Assembly (NCBI GenBank): GCA_041447175.1
Contig: CP166960.1
Span: 1,628,519-1,692,518, forward strand
Direction: 5' to 3'
Length of the DNA stretch: 64,000 nucleotides
Source: Candidatus Bathyarchaeia archaeon
GTDB taxonomy: Archaea; Thermoproteota; Bathyarchaeia; Bathyarchaeales; Bathycorpusculaceae
Shown here: positions 37,674 through 46,326 of the stretch, in pieces
How positions within the stretch are numbered: the first letter of the stretch is position 1
Layout of the letters: the number at the start of each line of letters is the position of its first letter
Program-made: the position numbers and the translations under genes
The notes under the pieces: generated by a model
Database searches by the model: none
What the model saw: the letters and a program-made list of their open reading frames with translations, nothing else
Told to the model about the DNA's origin: nothing

Positions 37674-38930
37674 TTAAATTTCGAATTTGTCACCCGTTTT
37701 AGGCGCCACAGCATCCAAACCCAGCTCAGTGTTAGCCCATTTTGCCAGGGTTTCACAGTTACCTTCTGCGCCGTGCACAGCAAAAATCTTGGGTTTACCA
37801 CCGACCTTTTTGATGGCTTCTCGAAGTTGAGTTGCGCCACAGTGGCTGGAAAAGTCGAAGTGCTGCACTTTGGCTTTGATTTTGCGGACTTTTCCGTCGA
37901 TTGTGCAGATGCCTTTTTCCAGAAGCTGCCTGCCAGGCGTACCTGGAATCTGGTAGCTAACCAGGAACACGGCGTTGTTGGCTTTTTTGCCGACTTTGCT
38001 TATGTAGAATTGGCTTGGTCCACCTTTGAGCATGCCTGCAGGAGAAATGATTACGCCGGGTTTGCGTAGGGATTTGCGGCGGTCTCGCCAGCCTTCCACC
38101 CATTCAACTTCACGCATGGCTTCGGTGAACAGTTTAGGGTCGCGCAAGAACTCTTTCTCGTTCAGGATGACTCGGCTGGCTTCGCGTGCCATGCCATCAA
38201 AGACGACGTTGTGGGCGAATTTGTGTCCTGCCAACGTACAGGCGATTTCTTGGGCGCGTCCAACCCCGAAAGCTGGAATGAGGACGATGCCGCCTTTTTC
38301 AACCACCTCGGTGCAGGCGTCCACGAATTTCTTTTCCAGTTCGGGACGGGGGGTGTGGTCTTCGGTTGCGTAGGTGCTTTCGGTTATGATGGCGTCTATG
38401 TTGCCGTAGTCCATGGAGGCACCTTTGAGAAGCATGGTGTCTTCCATGTTAAAGTCGCCTGTGAACAGTAGGCGTTTGCCTTCGGTTTCTACGATTACGG
38501 AGGCGCTGCCTGGAGTGTGCCCCGCGTTTAGCAACTGGAAACTCATGTCGCCTACAGTTTCTGATACGCCAAAGTCCAAGTGTTTGTTGCTGCGGACCAT
38601 GGTTCGTAGTTCCAAGTATTCGAAGGGCAGGTAGTAGCCGGACAGGTGGATGAAGTCTTGGATAAGTAGCTGGGTTAGCTCCAAGTTAAGCCTGTTTGTG
38701 TAGAGGGGGCGTTTACCTTCGATGTAGAAAATGGGAATTGCACCCGAATGGTCTAAGTGGCTGTGAGTAAGAATTACTGCATCAACATCTTTTGGGGGCA
38801 CATGCATTGGAAAGCCAGGTTGCCGTTCAAGCATCACGCCATAGTCAAGGAGAACCTGAGTTTTCTGAGACTTAACTGAGATGCCCATTCTGCCAACTTC
38901 TCGTGCTCCGCCTAAAAATTCAATCTGCAA
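37674..38930 (-). CDS. Beta-CASP ribonuclease, aCPSF2 type
   Basis: A 418-residue metallo-beta-lactamase/beta-CASP nuclease. The MBL motifs are DYGVML, THSHLDHSGAIPIF, NAGHTPGSAS and FTGDFNMED. The beta-CASP motifs are TESTYATEDH, the FDGMAREA region, and HFDFSSHCG with AVHGAEGNCE. The start LGGAREVGRMGISV and the lack of KH domains point to aCPSF2 rather than aCPSF1 (about 630 aa, KH-bearing) or archaeal RNase J. It should act in RNA 3'-end processing or decay. The start is TTG (MQIEFLGG). Confidence 0.87.
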   Translation of the reverse strand: MQIEFLGGAREVGRMGISVKSQKTQVLLDYGVMLERQPGFPMHVPPKDVDAVILTHSHLDHSGAIPIFYIEGKRPLYTNRLNLELTQLLIQDFIHLSGYYLPFEYLELRTMVRSNKHLDFGVSETVGDMSFQLLNAGHTPGSASVIVETEGKRLLFTGDFNMEDTMLLKGASMDYGNIDAIITESTYATEDHTPRPELEKKFVDACTEVVEKGGIVLIPAFGVGRAQEIACTLAGHKFAHNVVFDGMAREASRVILNEKEFLRDPKLFTEAMREVEWVEGWRDRRKSLRKPGVIISPAGMLKGGPSQFYISKVGKKANNAVFLVSYQIPGTPGRQLLEKGICTIDGKVRKIKAKVQHFDFSSHCGATQLREAIKKVGGKPKIFAVHGAEGNCETLAKWANTELGLDAVAPKTGDKFEI

Positions 38931-38991
38931 TTAGGACCAATCCTTTTAGAGTATATGAAAGCTTTCGCAGATATCATGACATGGTAGTCTT

Positions 38992-39597
38992 TTAAAAATG
39001 TATTGACGATTCAAAAGCAAAAGCGGACACAAAGCCCTTCTTGATAGCATTTAAAATGTCATCCACCGTGAGTTCCGCTTGAACTTGATTGTAAACCGAA
39101 AACAAATCAGTGGGGTAATGTGAATCACTGCCACCAACCCCGACCATCCCAGCGGACTTGGCGAGGTCACGCGCCAGCCTGTTGGCCGCAGCTGAAGAGC
39201 CCCCGTTTAGTACTTCGATAGCGTCCACGCCGCTGTCTTTGGCGTACTCACCTAAACCTAATTCACGAAACGGATGCGCAGCAATTGAAACGCATGAATT
39301 GTCTTTGGCAAAGTCCACGACATTCTCAACAGACCAAGGCGTTGGCGGCAACACTTCCGTCCCCAACACAAGCACGTCACCTTGTTGGGTGGTGATTTCC
39401 ACTCCGGGGATGATGAGCACGTCGGGGTAGGGTGCGGCGAGTTGCTGTACGGTTTTGACGCCTCGGACGGTGTTGTGGTCGGTTACGGCGACTGCTTTGA
39501 CTTTAGGATGAGAGACCAGTTTCTCCACGAGGGTACGAGGGGTAATTTGGGAGTCAAACGAAAAAGTAGTGTGAAGATGAAAATCTGCGTAAATCAA
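38992..39597 (-). CDS. PHP-domain phosphoesterase
   Basis: A 201-residue PHP-domain protein. The metal-binding motifs are in order: DFHLHTTFSFDSQITP, VAVTDHNTVRGV, IIPGVEITTQQGDVL, SIAAHPFRELGL, and VGGSDSHYPTDLFSVYN. Related small PHP proteins hydrolyse phosphate esters or nucleotides, but the substrate is unknown. It begins at TTG within the stop of tgtA (the bases TTGA contain both), so translation is probably coupled to the archaeosine enzyme. Confidence 0.85.
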   Translation of the reverse strand: MIYADFHLHTTFSFDSQITPRTLVEKLVSHPKVKAVAVTDHNTVRGVKTVQQLAAPYPDVLIIPGVEITTQQGDVLVLGTEVLPPTPWSVENVVDFAKDNSCVSIAAHPFRELGLGEYAKDSGVDAIEVLNGGSSAAANRLARDLAKSAGMVGVGGSDSHYPTDLFSVYNQVQAELTVDDILNAIKKGFVSAFAFESSIHF

Positions 39598-41225
39598 GGC
39601 GTCCCCTTCAGGTTCTCCCTAAGAATAGACTCCAGCCGCGCTAAAAACTCTTTAGTTGCCTGCGCATACAAACCCAACACCTCAAAGGGCACGTTCTTTT
39701 TGGCGCAGGCGGCTTTGCATTTCTGCTTAACCGCGTTGCCCCATGTTTGTGGGTCATCAAGCAAAACCACCGCCTGATAGTTTGAGCGCTGGATGTATTC
39801 TGAAGTTTGATTTGCCACGTAATTGACGACGTCGCAGTCCAAGGGCAGGGCGGTTTCGTGCTGGCTGAGCGGGTAAACCTCATCCAACTCCAATGGAACC
39901 ACCCCAAACGGCGCCGCATAAAAACAGACATGCACATAGCCAGCGGCGTCTTCGCCTACACGGTTGACCATGCGGCGGACATCCTTGAATTCCTCGCTTC
40001 GGTGGAACGGTTTGTTGCGGGTTTGAGGAATCAGCACCAGAACCTTGGCGTCTTTAGGCGGCTGGTAACGGCTGGTTAGGCGGTGTCGGTAATGGGTGAT
40101 TTCGGGGCGTGAGAGCCCGATGCTGTCAAGAAAGAAAAAGCCGCTCGGCTTCACGGTTGGGCTGAGCTTTTCAATGTATCCCTCATAGTCTTTAACCCGC
40201 TTCAAAGCTGTAAGTAGTGCGGGGTGGGCGTGGGCACGCATTTCAACGTGTTCCCAGAGCCTGCCGTCGCGGATAGCCTGTTTAATGCGCTTTAGCTCCG
40301 CCACACAAACATGCAAATTATGCTCCGCAAGAAACTGCTCCCTCTGAGCCTTAGGCAAAGCCATCACCTGCTTTGGCGTAGAAACGGCGCATCGGGGGCA
40401 TTGACAGGGGAAGTAGTCCATTTCGGGAAGACGCCACGTTCCGTTTTCAGTCATGTAACGGTTTTCTCGGGCGTACAAGGCGTAGGCGGCGCTGTCAAAG
40501 AGGTCGCATCCTAACGCCACGGCAAGAGCCATCATGTGCGGGTGCCCAGCGCCGAAAAGGTGCAACGGACGGTCAAGGGGCAGGTTCATTTTCGCCGTCA
40601 TAATCATGTCCACCAGCACGTCGTACCGGTAGCTTTCCATGACTTCGGTGGGGCTGCCCAAAGCGTGAATCGGAAACGGCAGTTTGCCCATGGCTTTGGC
40701 GGATTTCGCGACAAGGTCCAGATGCCTGCCGCCTTGGACGGGCCCGACCCAGAGGGTGTCGGGGCGGGTTTTGAGTTTGAAGAAGGCTTCGGCGCGTTTG
40801 AGGGTTTCAGCCACTGTTTCTTGGGCTTGCTCTTTGGGGACATGCCAACCGGTGGGTATGTCCAGAATGGTGGCGATGTCGCTGCCGATGCGTTCCTGAT
40901 AGTCCACGATTTCGGCTTGAGTGACCTCGACGTTGCCGTAAACCAGAATCTGGTATGCACCGGAGTCAGTCATTATGGCGCCGTCGTAGTTGAGGAACTC
41001 ATGCAGACCTTGCTGTGCAGCTTGGTCGTGGTGGCGTTTCCAGAGGATATAGCTGTTGGTTATTATGGCTTCGAAGCCGAATTCTTCTTTGAGCCGCTTG
41101 GGCGGGACAAGTTGGATACGAGGGTTTATCACGGGGAAAAGCAGCGGTGTTTCCACAGTGCAGGTTTTGGTTTTGAGTTTGCCGATTCGTCCCAGCAGGT
41201 CTTTTTCTTTAACTTCGAAGCTCAT
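39594..41225 (-). CDS. tgtA: tRNA-guanine(15) transglycosylase (archaeosine)
   Basis: The enzyme exchanges G15 of archaeal tRNAs for preQ0, the first step to archaeosine. The TIM-barrel part has the catalytic Asp region MTDSGAYQILVYGNVE, VGPVQGGRHLDLVAK, and the second Asp in ALGCDLFDSAAYALYARE. The zinc site is CQCPRCAV with a following His. Residues about 330-543 form the C-terminal RNA-binding extension (FFFLDSIGLSRPEITHYRHR). No PUA domain was recognised; the TGT of some archaea carries one as a separate protein. I start at the ATG at 41225 (MSFEVKEKDLL). The PHP gene overlaps by 4 bases. Confidence 0.92.
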   Translation of the reverse strand: MSFEVKEKDLLGRIGKLKTKTCTVETPLLFPVINPRIQLVPPKRLKEEFGFEAIITNSYILWKRHHDQAAQQGLHEFLNYDGAIMTDSGAYQILVYGNVEVTQAEIVDYQERIGSDIATILDIPTGWHVPKEQAQETVAETLKRAEAFFKLKTRPDTLWVGPVQGGRHLDLVAKSAKAMGKLPFPIHALGSPTEVMESYRYDVLVDMIMTAKMNLPLDRPLHLFGAGHPHMMALAVALGCDLFDSAAYALYARENRYMTENGTWRLPEMDYFPCQCPRCAVSTPKQVMALPKAQREQFLAEHNLHVCVAELKRIKQAIRDGRLWEHVEMRAHAHPALLTALKRVKDYEGYIEKLSPTVKPSGFFFLDSIGLSRPEITHYRHRLTSRYQPPKDAKVLVLIPQTRNKPFHRSEEFKDVRRMVNRVGEDAAGYVHVCFYAAPFGVVPLELDEVYPLSQHETALPLDCDVVNYVANQTSEYIQRSNYQAVVLLDDPQTWGNAVKQKCKAACAKKNVPFEVLGLYAQATKEFLARLESILRENLKGTP

Positions 41226-41508
41226 GTAAATCAAAACGTATCAGTGGATGCGGTTATAAAAAACGTTAGTTTCCCGAAAACTAAAACATTGGTTAAGGGA
41301 GCAGCCAAGGTTTCCGTGGAGTACAGCAGTGAAGGCTCATTTAAAACTGATTTTGGAATGATTATGGGAAACCATTTAACGGTTAGGCAGCCAAACCCCA
41401 AGTAGGGAATTTAGCCACATTTTTAACGGAAAGTTATAAATTTCAAGAAGTAATATTAAGATATAACTCAATATTTGACTTATAGATGTAAAAAAGGGAA
41501 GCAACGGT

Positions 41509-42255
41509 ATGAGTACACACGCAGAAGACCTAAAACTCAGGTTAATGACCATTGAGCTATTACGAACAGCAAAGTACAAACGCAACATCACCTACCGCGA
41601 ATTAGCCAACAAAACAGGGCTCCCCGTAACCGTACTCAGCCGCTACGCCAAAGGCCACGTCCTACCCAACACCACCCGCGCACGCCAACTCTGGCGCGTC
41701 CTCACCAAACTTGTCGGCTTAGAAACCGAACTCCGCAACCGCATCAAATTCGACGACACAGGCTACTTTGACAACACCGAAATCGTCGGCGACTACAACA
41801 TCCTGCAACAAGCCGCCAACCACGCACTGGCAAATTTCGCGGGCAAACGCGTCACCAAAGTCCTAACCGCAGCCACCGACGGCATCCCACTGGCAACCAT
41901 GGTAGCAAACGCGTTGGGCGTAAACCTCATCGTGGCAAAACGCAACAAAGAAGTGGGCGTAAAAGCCTTCCTTGATGAAACCTTCATCCTCGGCAAAGAC
42001 AGCGGCGTAACCGTAACACTATACATCCCCAAGGACATAATCAAGAAACGCGACAGCGTTCTCATCGTGGATGACATGATTAAAAGCGGCGAAACCCAAG
42101 AAGCCCTCGTCAACCTCGTAAAGAAGGCAAAGGCAGAAATCTCAGGCGTCTTCTCACTCATAGCGGTGGGGGATAACTGGAAGAAGCGGCTGAAAATCGG
42201 CGGCGACGCCCCAGTTGAAGTGGTCACGTACCTAAAGTCACCCTTCGACACCTAA
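41509..42255 (+). CDS. gfcR: GfcR-like regulator: HTH plus phosphoribosyltransferase-like domain
   Basis: Residues about 10-75 form a helix-turn-helix domain (ITYRELANKTGLPVTVLSRY, then AKGHVLPNTTRARQLW). Residues about 95-248 are a type I phosphoribosyltransferase fold whose PRPP-binding loop is SVLIVDDMIKSGETQEALV. This architecture is that of GfcR, a regulator of sugar catabolism in haloarchaea, and of PurR-type regulators in bacteria; both sense phosphoribosyl ligands. Which genes it controls here is unknown. The ATG start follows AT-rich sequence with GTTATAAAT and GATATAAC boxes. Confidence 0.82.
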   Translation: MSTHAEDLKLRLMTIELLRTAKYKRNITYRELANKTGLPVTVLSRYAKGHVLPNTTRARQLWRVLTKLVGLETELRNRIKFDDTGYFDNTEIVGDYNILQQAANHALANFAGKRVTKVLTAATDGIPLATMVANALGVNLIVAKRNKEVGVKAFLDETFILGKDSGVTVTLYIPKDIIKKRDSVLIVDDMIKSGETQEALVNLVKKAKAEISGVFSLIAVGDNWKKRLKIGGDAPVEVVTYLKSPFDT

Positions 42256-42355
42256 ACCTACCTTTTCCAACTCTTTTCAGTATAGATTTTAAGAAAATCT
42301 TAAACAGAGCCCACCCAAGTATAACCTAAACATCAAACCGTATGAGGCGCTCTGT

Positions 42356-43369
42356 ATGCGAATGATTAAATGGCAAAACGGAACCGTTTTCACCCCTGAC
42401 CAAACCAAACTTCCCCTCCAAGAAGTAACCCTTGAAATTAAAACTGTGGAGCAAATGTGTGAAGCCATCAAAGTCCTCCGTGTACGAGGCGCTCCTCTGC
42501 TTGGGGCTGCGGCAGCCTTCGGATTAGCCTTGGCAGCGTACCATTCCGAGGCGGGCTGTAAGGGTGAGCTTTTGGCTGAGCTTGAAGAAGCCGCCGACCA
42601 AATCAAAAGCCAACGCCCCACCGCCGTGAACCTGTTCTGGGGCGCCGACCGCGTCCTCAACAAAGCACGAAACGTTGCAGGCGAAATGCAGGAGGTAAAA
42701 GACGTGGTTTTTGCTGAAGCGCAGCTAATCGCCGATGAAGACGCTGCCCAAAACCATGCAATAGGCAAGAACGGCGCGGAACTCATCAAGGACGGCGACA
42801 CCATCCTGACTCACTGCAACGCAGGCGAGTTGGCAACGGTGGAGTATGGAACGGCTTTGGCGCCAGTTCGGGTTGCGTGGGAGCAAGGAAAAAAAATCAA
42901 AGTCATCGCCGACGAAACTCGCCCGCTGCTGCAGGGAGCACGGCTCACCACCTACGAGCTGATGCGCGATGGCATACCAGTGACTTTGATTACGGACAAC
43001 ATGGCAGCCCACATCATGCATCGGGGGCTTGTGGATTTGGTGATTGTGGGTGCGGACCGTATTGTGCAGGATGCGGTTTTTAATAAAATCGGAACCTATG
43101 GCGTCGCGGTCTTAGCCAAAGAGCATGGCATCCCGTTTTATGTGGCTGCCCCCAAGTCCACGTTTGATTTGACCCGCAGAGCCGCGGACGTAACAATCGA
43201 GGAGCGCAAACCCGACGAAGTAACCCACATCGGCGGGGTTCAGATTGCGCCTACCGGAGTACCTGTGTTTAACCCTGCGTTTGATGCCACACCGCTAAAG
43301 TATGTGTCGGGGATAATTTGTGAAACCCAAATCATCTACCCCAAAGACTACGCTCAACTTAAATCCTGA
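42356..43369 (+). CDS. mtnA: S-methyl-5-thioribose-1-phosphate isomerase
   Basis: MtnA isomerises methylthioribose-1-phosphate in methionine salvage. The signature motifs are VRGAPLLGAAAAFGLALAA, ILTHCNAGELATVEYGTAL, ADETRPLLQGARLTTYEL, LITDNMAAHIM, and VGADRIVQDAVFNKIGTY. The related ribose-1,5-bisphosphate isomerase of the archaeal AMP pathway has the same fold, but these motifs and the 337-residue length fit MtnA better. The gene starts at ATG 42356 (a second ATG two codons on). It lies downstream of the GfcR-like gene on the same strand with a 100-base gap, so co-regulation is only possible. Confidence 0.88.
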   Translation: MRMIKWQNGTVFTPDQTKLPLQEVTLEIKTVEQMCEAIKVLRVRGAPLLGAAAAFGLALAAYHSEAGCKGELLAELEEAADQIKSQRPTAVNLFWGADRVLNKARNVAGEMQEVKDVVFAEAQLIADEDAAQNHAIGKNGAELIKDGDTILTHCNAGELATVEYGTALAPVRVAWEQGKKIKVIADETRPLLQGARLTTYELMRDGIPVTLITDNMAAHIMHRGLVDLVIVGADRIVQDAVFNKIGTYGVAVLAKEHGIPFYVAAPKSTFDLTRRAADVTIEERKPDEVTHIGGVQIAPTGVPVFNPAFDATPLKYVSGIICETQIIYPKDYAQLKS

Positions 43370-43386
43370 AACTGGGAGCACGTAAG

Positions 43387-43938
43387 TTAAGCCGTTACTT
43401 TCGAGGAAGCAGCAAAATCCACCCGCACATCTGAGCCCTCAGAGGGACCCATTCCTGTTGTAACGGTTTCTTTGATTTTTTCTAAAAGGTTACGGTGAAT
43501 TTCACCTTCAGCAAGCAGGTCGGTTAGGAGGTTTTCGATGTGTTCCAAGTTGACCCGTGAAAGCGTGCTTTTGGCTTTTTGCCTGAGATCTTTGGCGTTA
43601 AGCTGCAAACCCAAGTATTTTTCGGAGAGAGTTTTTTCCAGAACATCCAGCTTGTCCACAAAGGAAAGCAGCATGTCGAGGTTAAATTGGTCTTTTGCGA
43701 TGATTCTTTGGTAGAGAAGGTCAGTTATGGCGAAGACTTCTTGGACTTCTTTGGCGGATTTGTTGCTTTCAAGGTTCAGGTTATCTTCTTCGAGTCTTTG
43801 GCTAACGTTTCGGAGAATCATGGAGCGTTTTTGGCTGTCAGCCGCAACTTCATGCAGGGAAACCTTTGCTCCGTCCAGGTCTGTGCGGTCAGCTAACGCC
43901 GTGTATAGCACGGATGCATTGCTTTCCAGAAGGCTCAA
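43387..43938 (-). CDS. Hypothetical helical protein
   Basis: A 183-residue, almost wholly helical, Leu-, Glu- and Lys-rich protein (VFAITDLLYQRIIAKDQFNL, LLTDLLAEGEIHRNLLEKIK). Its layout recalls ferritin-like or other four-helix bundle proteins, but no metal-binding ExxH pair is convincing. The TTG at 43938 is the first start. In-frame protein-like sequence (FYSHLETLS) continues about 15 codons upstream with no usable start codon. The function is not recognised. It is convergent with mtnA. Confidence 0.6.
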   Translation of the reverse strand: MSLLESNASVLYTALADRTDLDGAKVSLHEVAADSQKRSMILRNVSQRLEEDNLNLESNKSAKEVQEVFAITDLLYQRIIAKDQFNLDMLLSFVDKLDVLEKTLSEKYLGLQLNAKDLRQKAKSTLSRVNLEHIENLLTDLLAEGEIHRNLLEKIKETVTTGMGPSEGSDVRVDFAASSKVTA

Positions 43939-44188
43939 GGTTTCTAGGTGGGAATAGAAGGCTTTTGAGTTGTCGCTGTCTGGCGTGTTTTTTATCCCTC
44001 AATTGGCGGTTTAGAATTGTTAACCGCATAAAAACGTTCCGACACGTTGCTTGAATTCGGTAAGGAAGACTAACGGGAAATTGTACGGCAAGTTTTAGTT
44101 TTAAAAACTAAAATTCACATCCACAGGAAACGGAGAAAAATGTTAATTAATAAACCCCCAGCATTAGAAAGCAGACAGTGAAAACTCG

Positions 44189-44743
44189 ATGACCCAAAAA
44201 GAAACCCCCATCCAAACCCCCGAGTTCAACGCAAAAAGCCTCCTCACCAACAAAGGCGTCAAAGTCACCGACCAAAGCAGCATTGACTCGCTAAGCCAAC
44301 GAGGCTACGGCACATCCGACGCAGAAGGCTTCACACTGACATTTTATGAAGCGCTCTTTTTGCAGGAAAAGGGAATGCTGGAAGTTGAAGACAAAAAAGG
44401 CAGCCAACTTGACTTCCAAAGCCTTCTGCAAGCTTACGAGGCAGCCGACGAGAACGCATGGATGCATTACCTTGTTTACCGTGACCTGCGCAGCCGCGGC
44501 TACGTGGTGCGTGAGGGGTTTGGGGCGGCGATTGATTTTCGCATTTACGAGCGGGGCAGCTACGGCAAAGGCGCCGCCACCTCACTGGTGCTAAGCACGC
44601 AGGAAGGCAAACCCCTGTCCATGGAGGACTTGACCAACGCGTCGGTGCAGACGCAGAGCCTCAAAAAGGAAATGGTGCTGGCGGTTATGAATCGACGGGG
44701 CGAAATAGTCTACTACTCCGTGTCGCCACTGACTTTCAGGTAG
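44189..44743 (+). CDS. endA: tRNA-splicing endonuclease EndA-family subunit lacking catalytic His
   Basis: An EndA-type protein of 184 residues with an N-terminal domain (FTLTFYEALFLQEKGMLEVE) and a C-terminal nuclease-fold domain. Of the catalytic Tyr-His-Lys triad, Tyr is kept in DFRIYERGSYG and Lys in QTQSLKKEMVLAV. The position of the His (family motif EHSxYLV) reads GAATSLV, so His appears to be replaced by Ala. This matches the structural (non-catalytic) subunit of alpha2-beta2 type archaeal splicing endonucleases. A second, active subunit should be encoded elsewhere. The gene is alone on its strand, ahead of a surface protein. Confidence 0.82.
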   Translation: MTQKETPIQTPEFNAKSLLTNKGVKVTDQSSIDSLSQRGYGTSDAEGFTLTFYEALFLQEKGMLEVEDKKGSQLDFQSLLQAYEAADENAWMHYLVYRDLRSRGYVVREGFGAAIDFRIYERGSYGKGAATSLVLSTQEGKPLSMEDLTNASVQTQSLKKEMVLAVMNRRGEIVYYSVSPLTFR

Positions 44744-44858
44744 AGGCTACAAGCCCACAAGGTTTAGCCTTGTTTTGCTTGCTTAGTTTTTTTGTGTCAA
44801 GAAATCTTTACAAACAAGCTTTTAGCCGAGTTGCACCAATAATTAACTGCTGAGGGCT

Positions 44859-46259
44859 ATGGGTTACAAAGTAGTCAAGGCAGTAATCATTGTATCCCTA
44901 ATTTTATTTTCATTACCTATTACCACCTTAACCACAGCCTCCGAAGTTTCAAATGAATGGAACAAGACATATGGCGAAAACGCCACAGCCTCCTCAATCA
45001 TTCAAACCAACGATGACGGATATGCATTGGCAGGTTCAGTCATTTCTACTGGAACAACTAATCGAAGCTTCTACATAATCAAAACTGACAAAAACGGCAA
45101 GTTACAGTGGAATAAAACGTTTAGCGGAGAAGGTAACGAATATGAGTATTCCCTTATCCAAACAAATGATGGCGGCTATGCATTAGCGGGGTCTATTGAT
45201 GCAGGCGGAGTTGAAAAGAGGGATTGTCTTTTAATTAAAACAGACTCTAACGGCGATGTTGTTTGGAACAAGACTTACGGTGAAGCAGGCATTAATGATT
45301 GCCATTCAGTTATTCAAACAAAAGATGGCGGGTATCTGTTGGCAGGTTATATGAGTTTTAGCCCCCAGCTTTGGAGTTGTTGGTTAGTTAAGACAGATTC
45401 GGTCGGTAACCAGATTTGGAATAAAACATACACACTTGGAGGAATCTACGAGTCAGTTGTTTATAATTCAGTTATCCATTCAGTTATTCAAACCAGTGAT
45501 GGAGGATACGTATTCGCTGGGAGTTCAACTGCCGTTGTTTCTTCTGGTTTTGGTGGCAATTCATGGTTAATCAAAACTGATTCAGAGGGTAATCAAGTAT
45601 GGAGTGAGATGTATGTAGGAAAAGGCATAAGCGCAGCTAGTACAGTCTTGCAGACCAGCGATGGCGGTTATGCCTTAGCTGGAAACACACGTGAACTTAA
45701 TGGAAGCATTTCTTATTCGTGGTTGGTTAAAACAGATGTTACTGGACATGTTCAGTGGGATAAAACATATGGAGGAGCAGCAATTGATTACGCAGCTTCT
45801 TTTGTACAAACAAGGGAACAAGGCTATGCATTGGCGGGCTTCACACTTTCTTCTAGCAACAACAGAAATAATCAAATTGCTTCGCTATCGGAGACTGATG
45901 CAAATGGTAACGAGTTATGGCATAGAAGATACGGTGGAACAGGCGATTATGCAGCATCGGCAATTGTGCAAACAAATGACGGCGGATACGCAATAGCTGG
46001 AACAGCAAACCCTAACCTTTCAGGCAACTTGGTTTGGTTCATAAAAACGGATGAGAATGGCAATGCTCCATCTACGCCTGCAACTGATTCAATTCAGCCT
46101 CAAACTCCTTCACCTTCGCCTACATCAACAGGAAGTTTCTCTCCCAAGCCTTCGCCTTCAATCCCCGAGTTTTCCTCAACATCCCTAACAGCAACATTCC
46201 TTGTTGTAATGACGTTACTTGGAGTTGTGGCTCTTGGAAGAAAGAAAAACCTAAGATAG
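44859..46259 (+). CDS. Secreted seven-repeat propeller-like surface protein, paralogue
   Basis: A 466-residue relative of the protein at 13241-14659. It has a signal peptide (AVIIVSLILFSLPITTLTTA) and seven tandem units built on QTNDGGYALAG, SWLIKTDSEGNQVW and NKTYGEAG. A Ser/Pro/Thr stalk follows, then SIPEFSSTSLTATFLVV, a membrane helix and GRKKNLR. Unit six is the most diverged (QTREQGYALAG). The sequence differs enough from its paralogue that the duplication is not recent. It starts at ATG 44859. Confidence 0.82.
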   Translation: MGYKVVKAVIIVSLILFSLPITTLTTASEVSNEWNKTYGENATASSIIQTNDDGYALAGSVISTGTTNRSFYIIKTDKNGKLQWNKTFSGEGNEYEYSLIQTNDGGYALAGSIDAGGVEKRDCLLIKTDSNGDVVWNKTYGEAGINDCHSVIQTKDGGYLLAGYMSFSPQLWSCWLVKTDSVGNQIWNKTYTLGGIYESVVYNSVIHSVIQTSDGGYVFAGSSTAVVSSGFGGNSWLIKTDSEGNQVWSEMYVGKGISAASTVLQTSDGGYALAGNTRELNGSISYSWLVKTDVTGHVQWDKTYGGAAIDYAASFVQTREQGYALAGFTLSSSNNRNNQIASLSETDANGNELWHRRYGGTGDYAASAIVQTNDGGYAIAGTANPNLSGNLVWFIKTDENGNAPSTPATDSIQPQTPSPSPTSTGSFSPKPSPSIPEFSSTSLTATFLVVMTLLGVVALGRKKNLR

Positions 46260-46326
46260 AACTGTTCTTTCTGCGGAACAGAACGTTCTCAGAGGAGAGT
46301 TAAATATTGTTAGCGATTTGAGAATA

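Noticed and set aside
40536-41405. A 289-codon frame on the plus strand
   Set aside because: It is antisense to tgtA, which has all catalytic motifs on the other strand; high GC at third positions makes long shadow frames.
41244-41405. GTG-started 53-codon frame between tgtA and the GfcR-like gene (ending GNHLTVRQPNPK)
   Set aside because: It has a protein-like look but no ribosome-binding site, no recognisable family, and it covers the likely tgtA promoter region; not enough to call.
42356-43369. Ribose-1,5-bisphosphate isomerase as an alternative for mtnA
   Set aside because: Same fold, but the ETRPLLQGARLT and GADRI/NKIGTY motifs and the length favour methylthioribose-phosphate isomerase.
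46256-46290. Inverted repeat CTGTTC/GAACAG after the propeller paralogue as a terminator
   Set aside because: Only six base pairs with an eight-base loop and no T tract; too weak to list.
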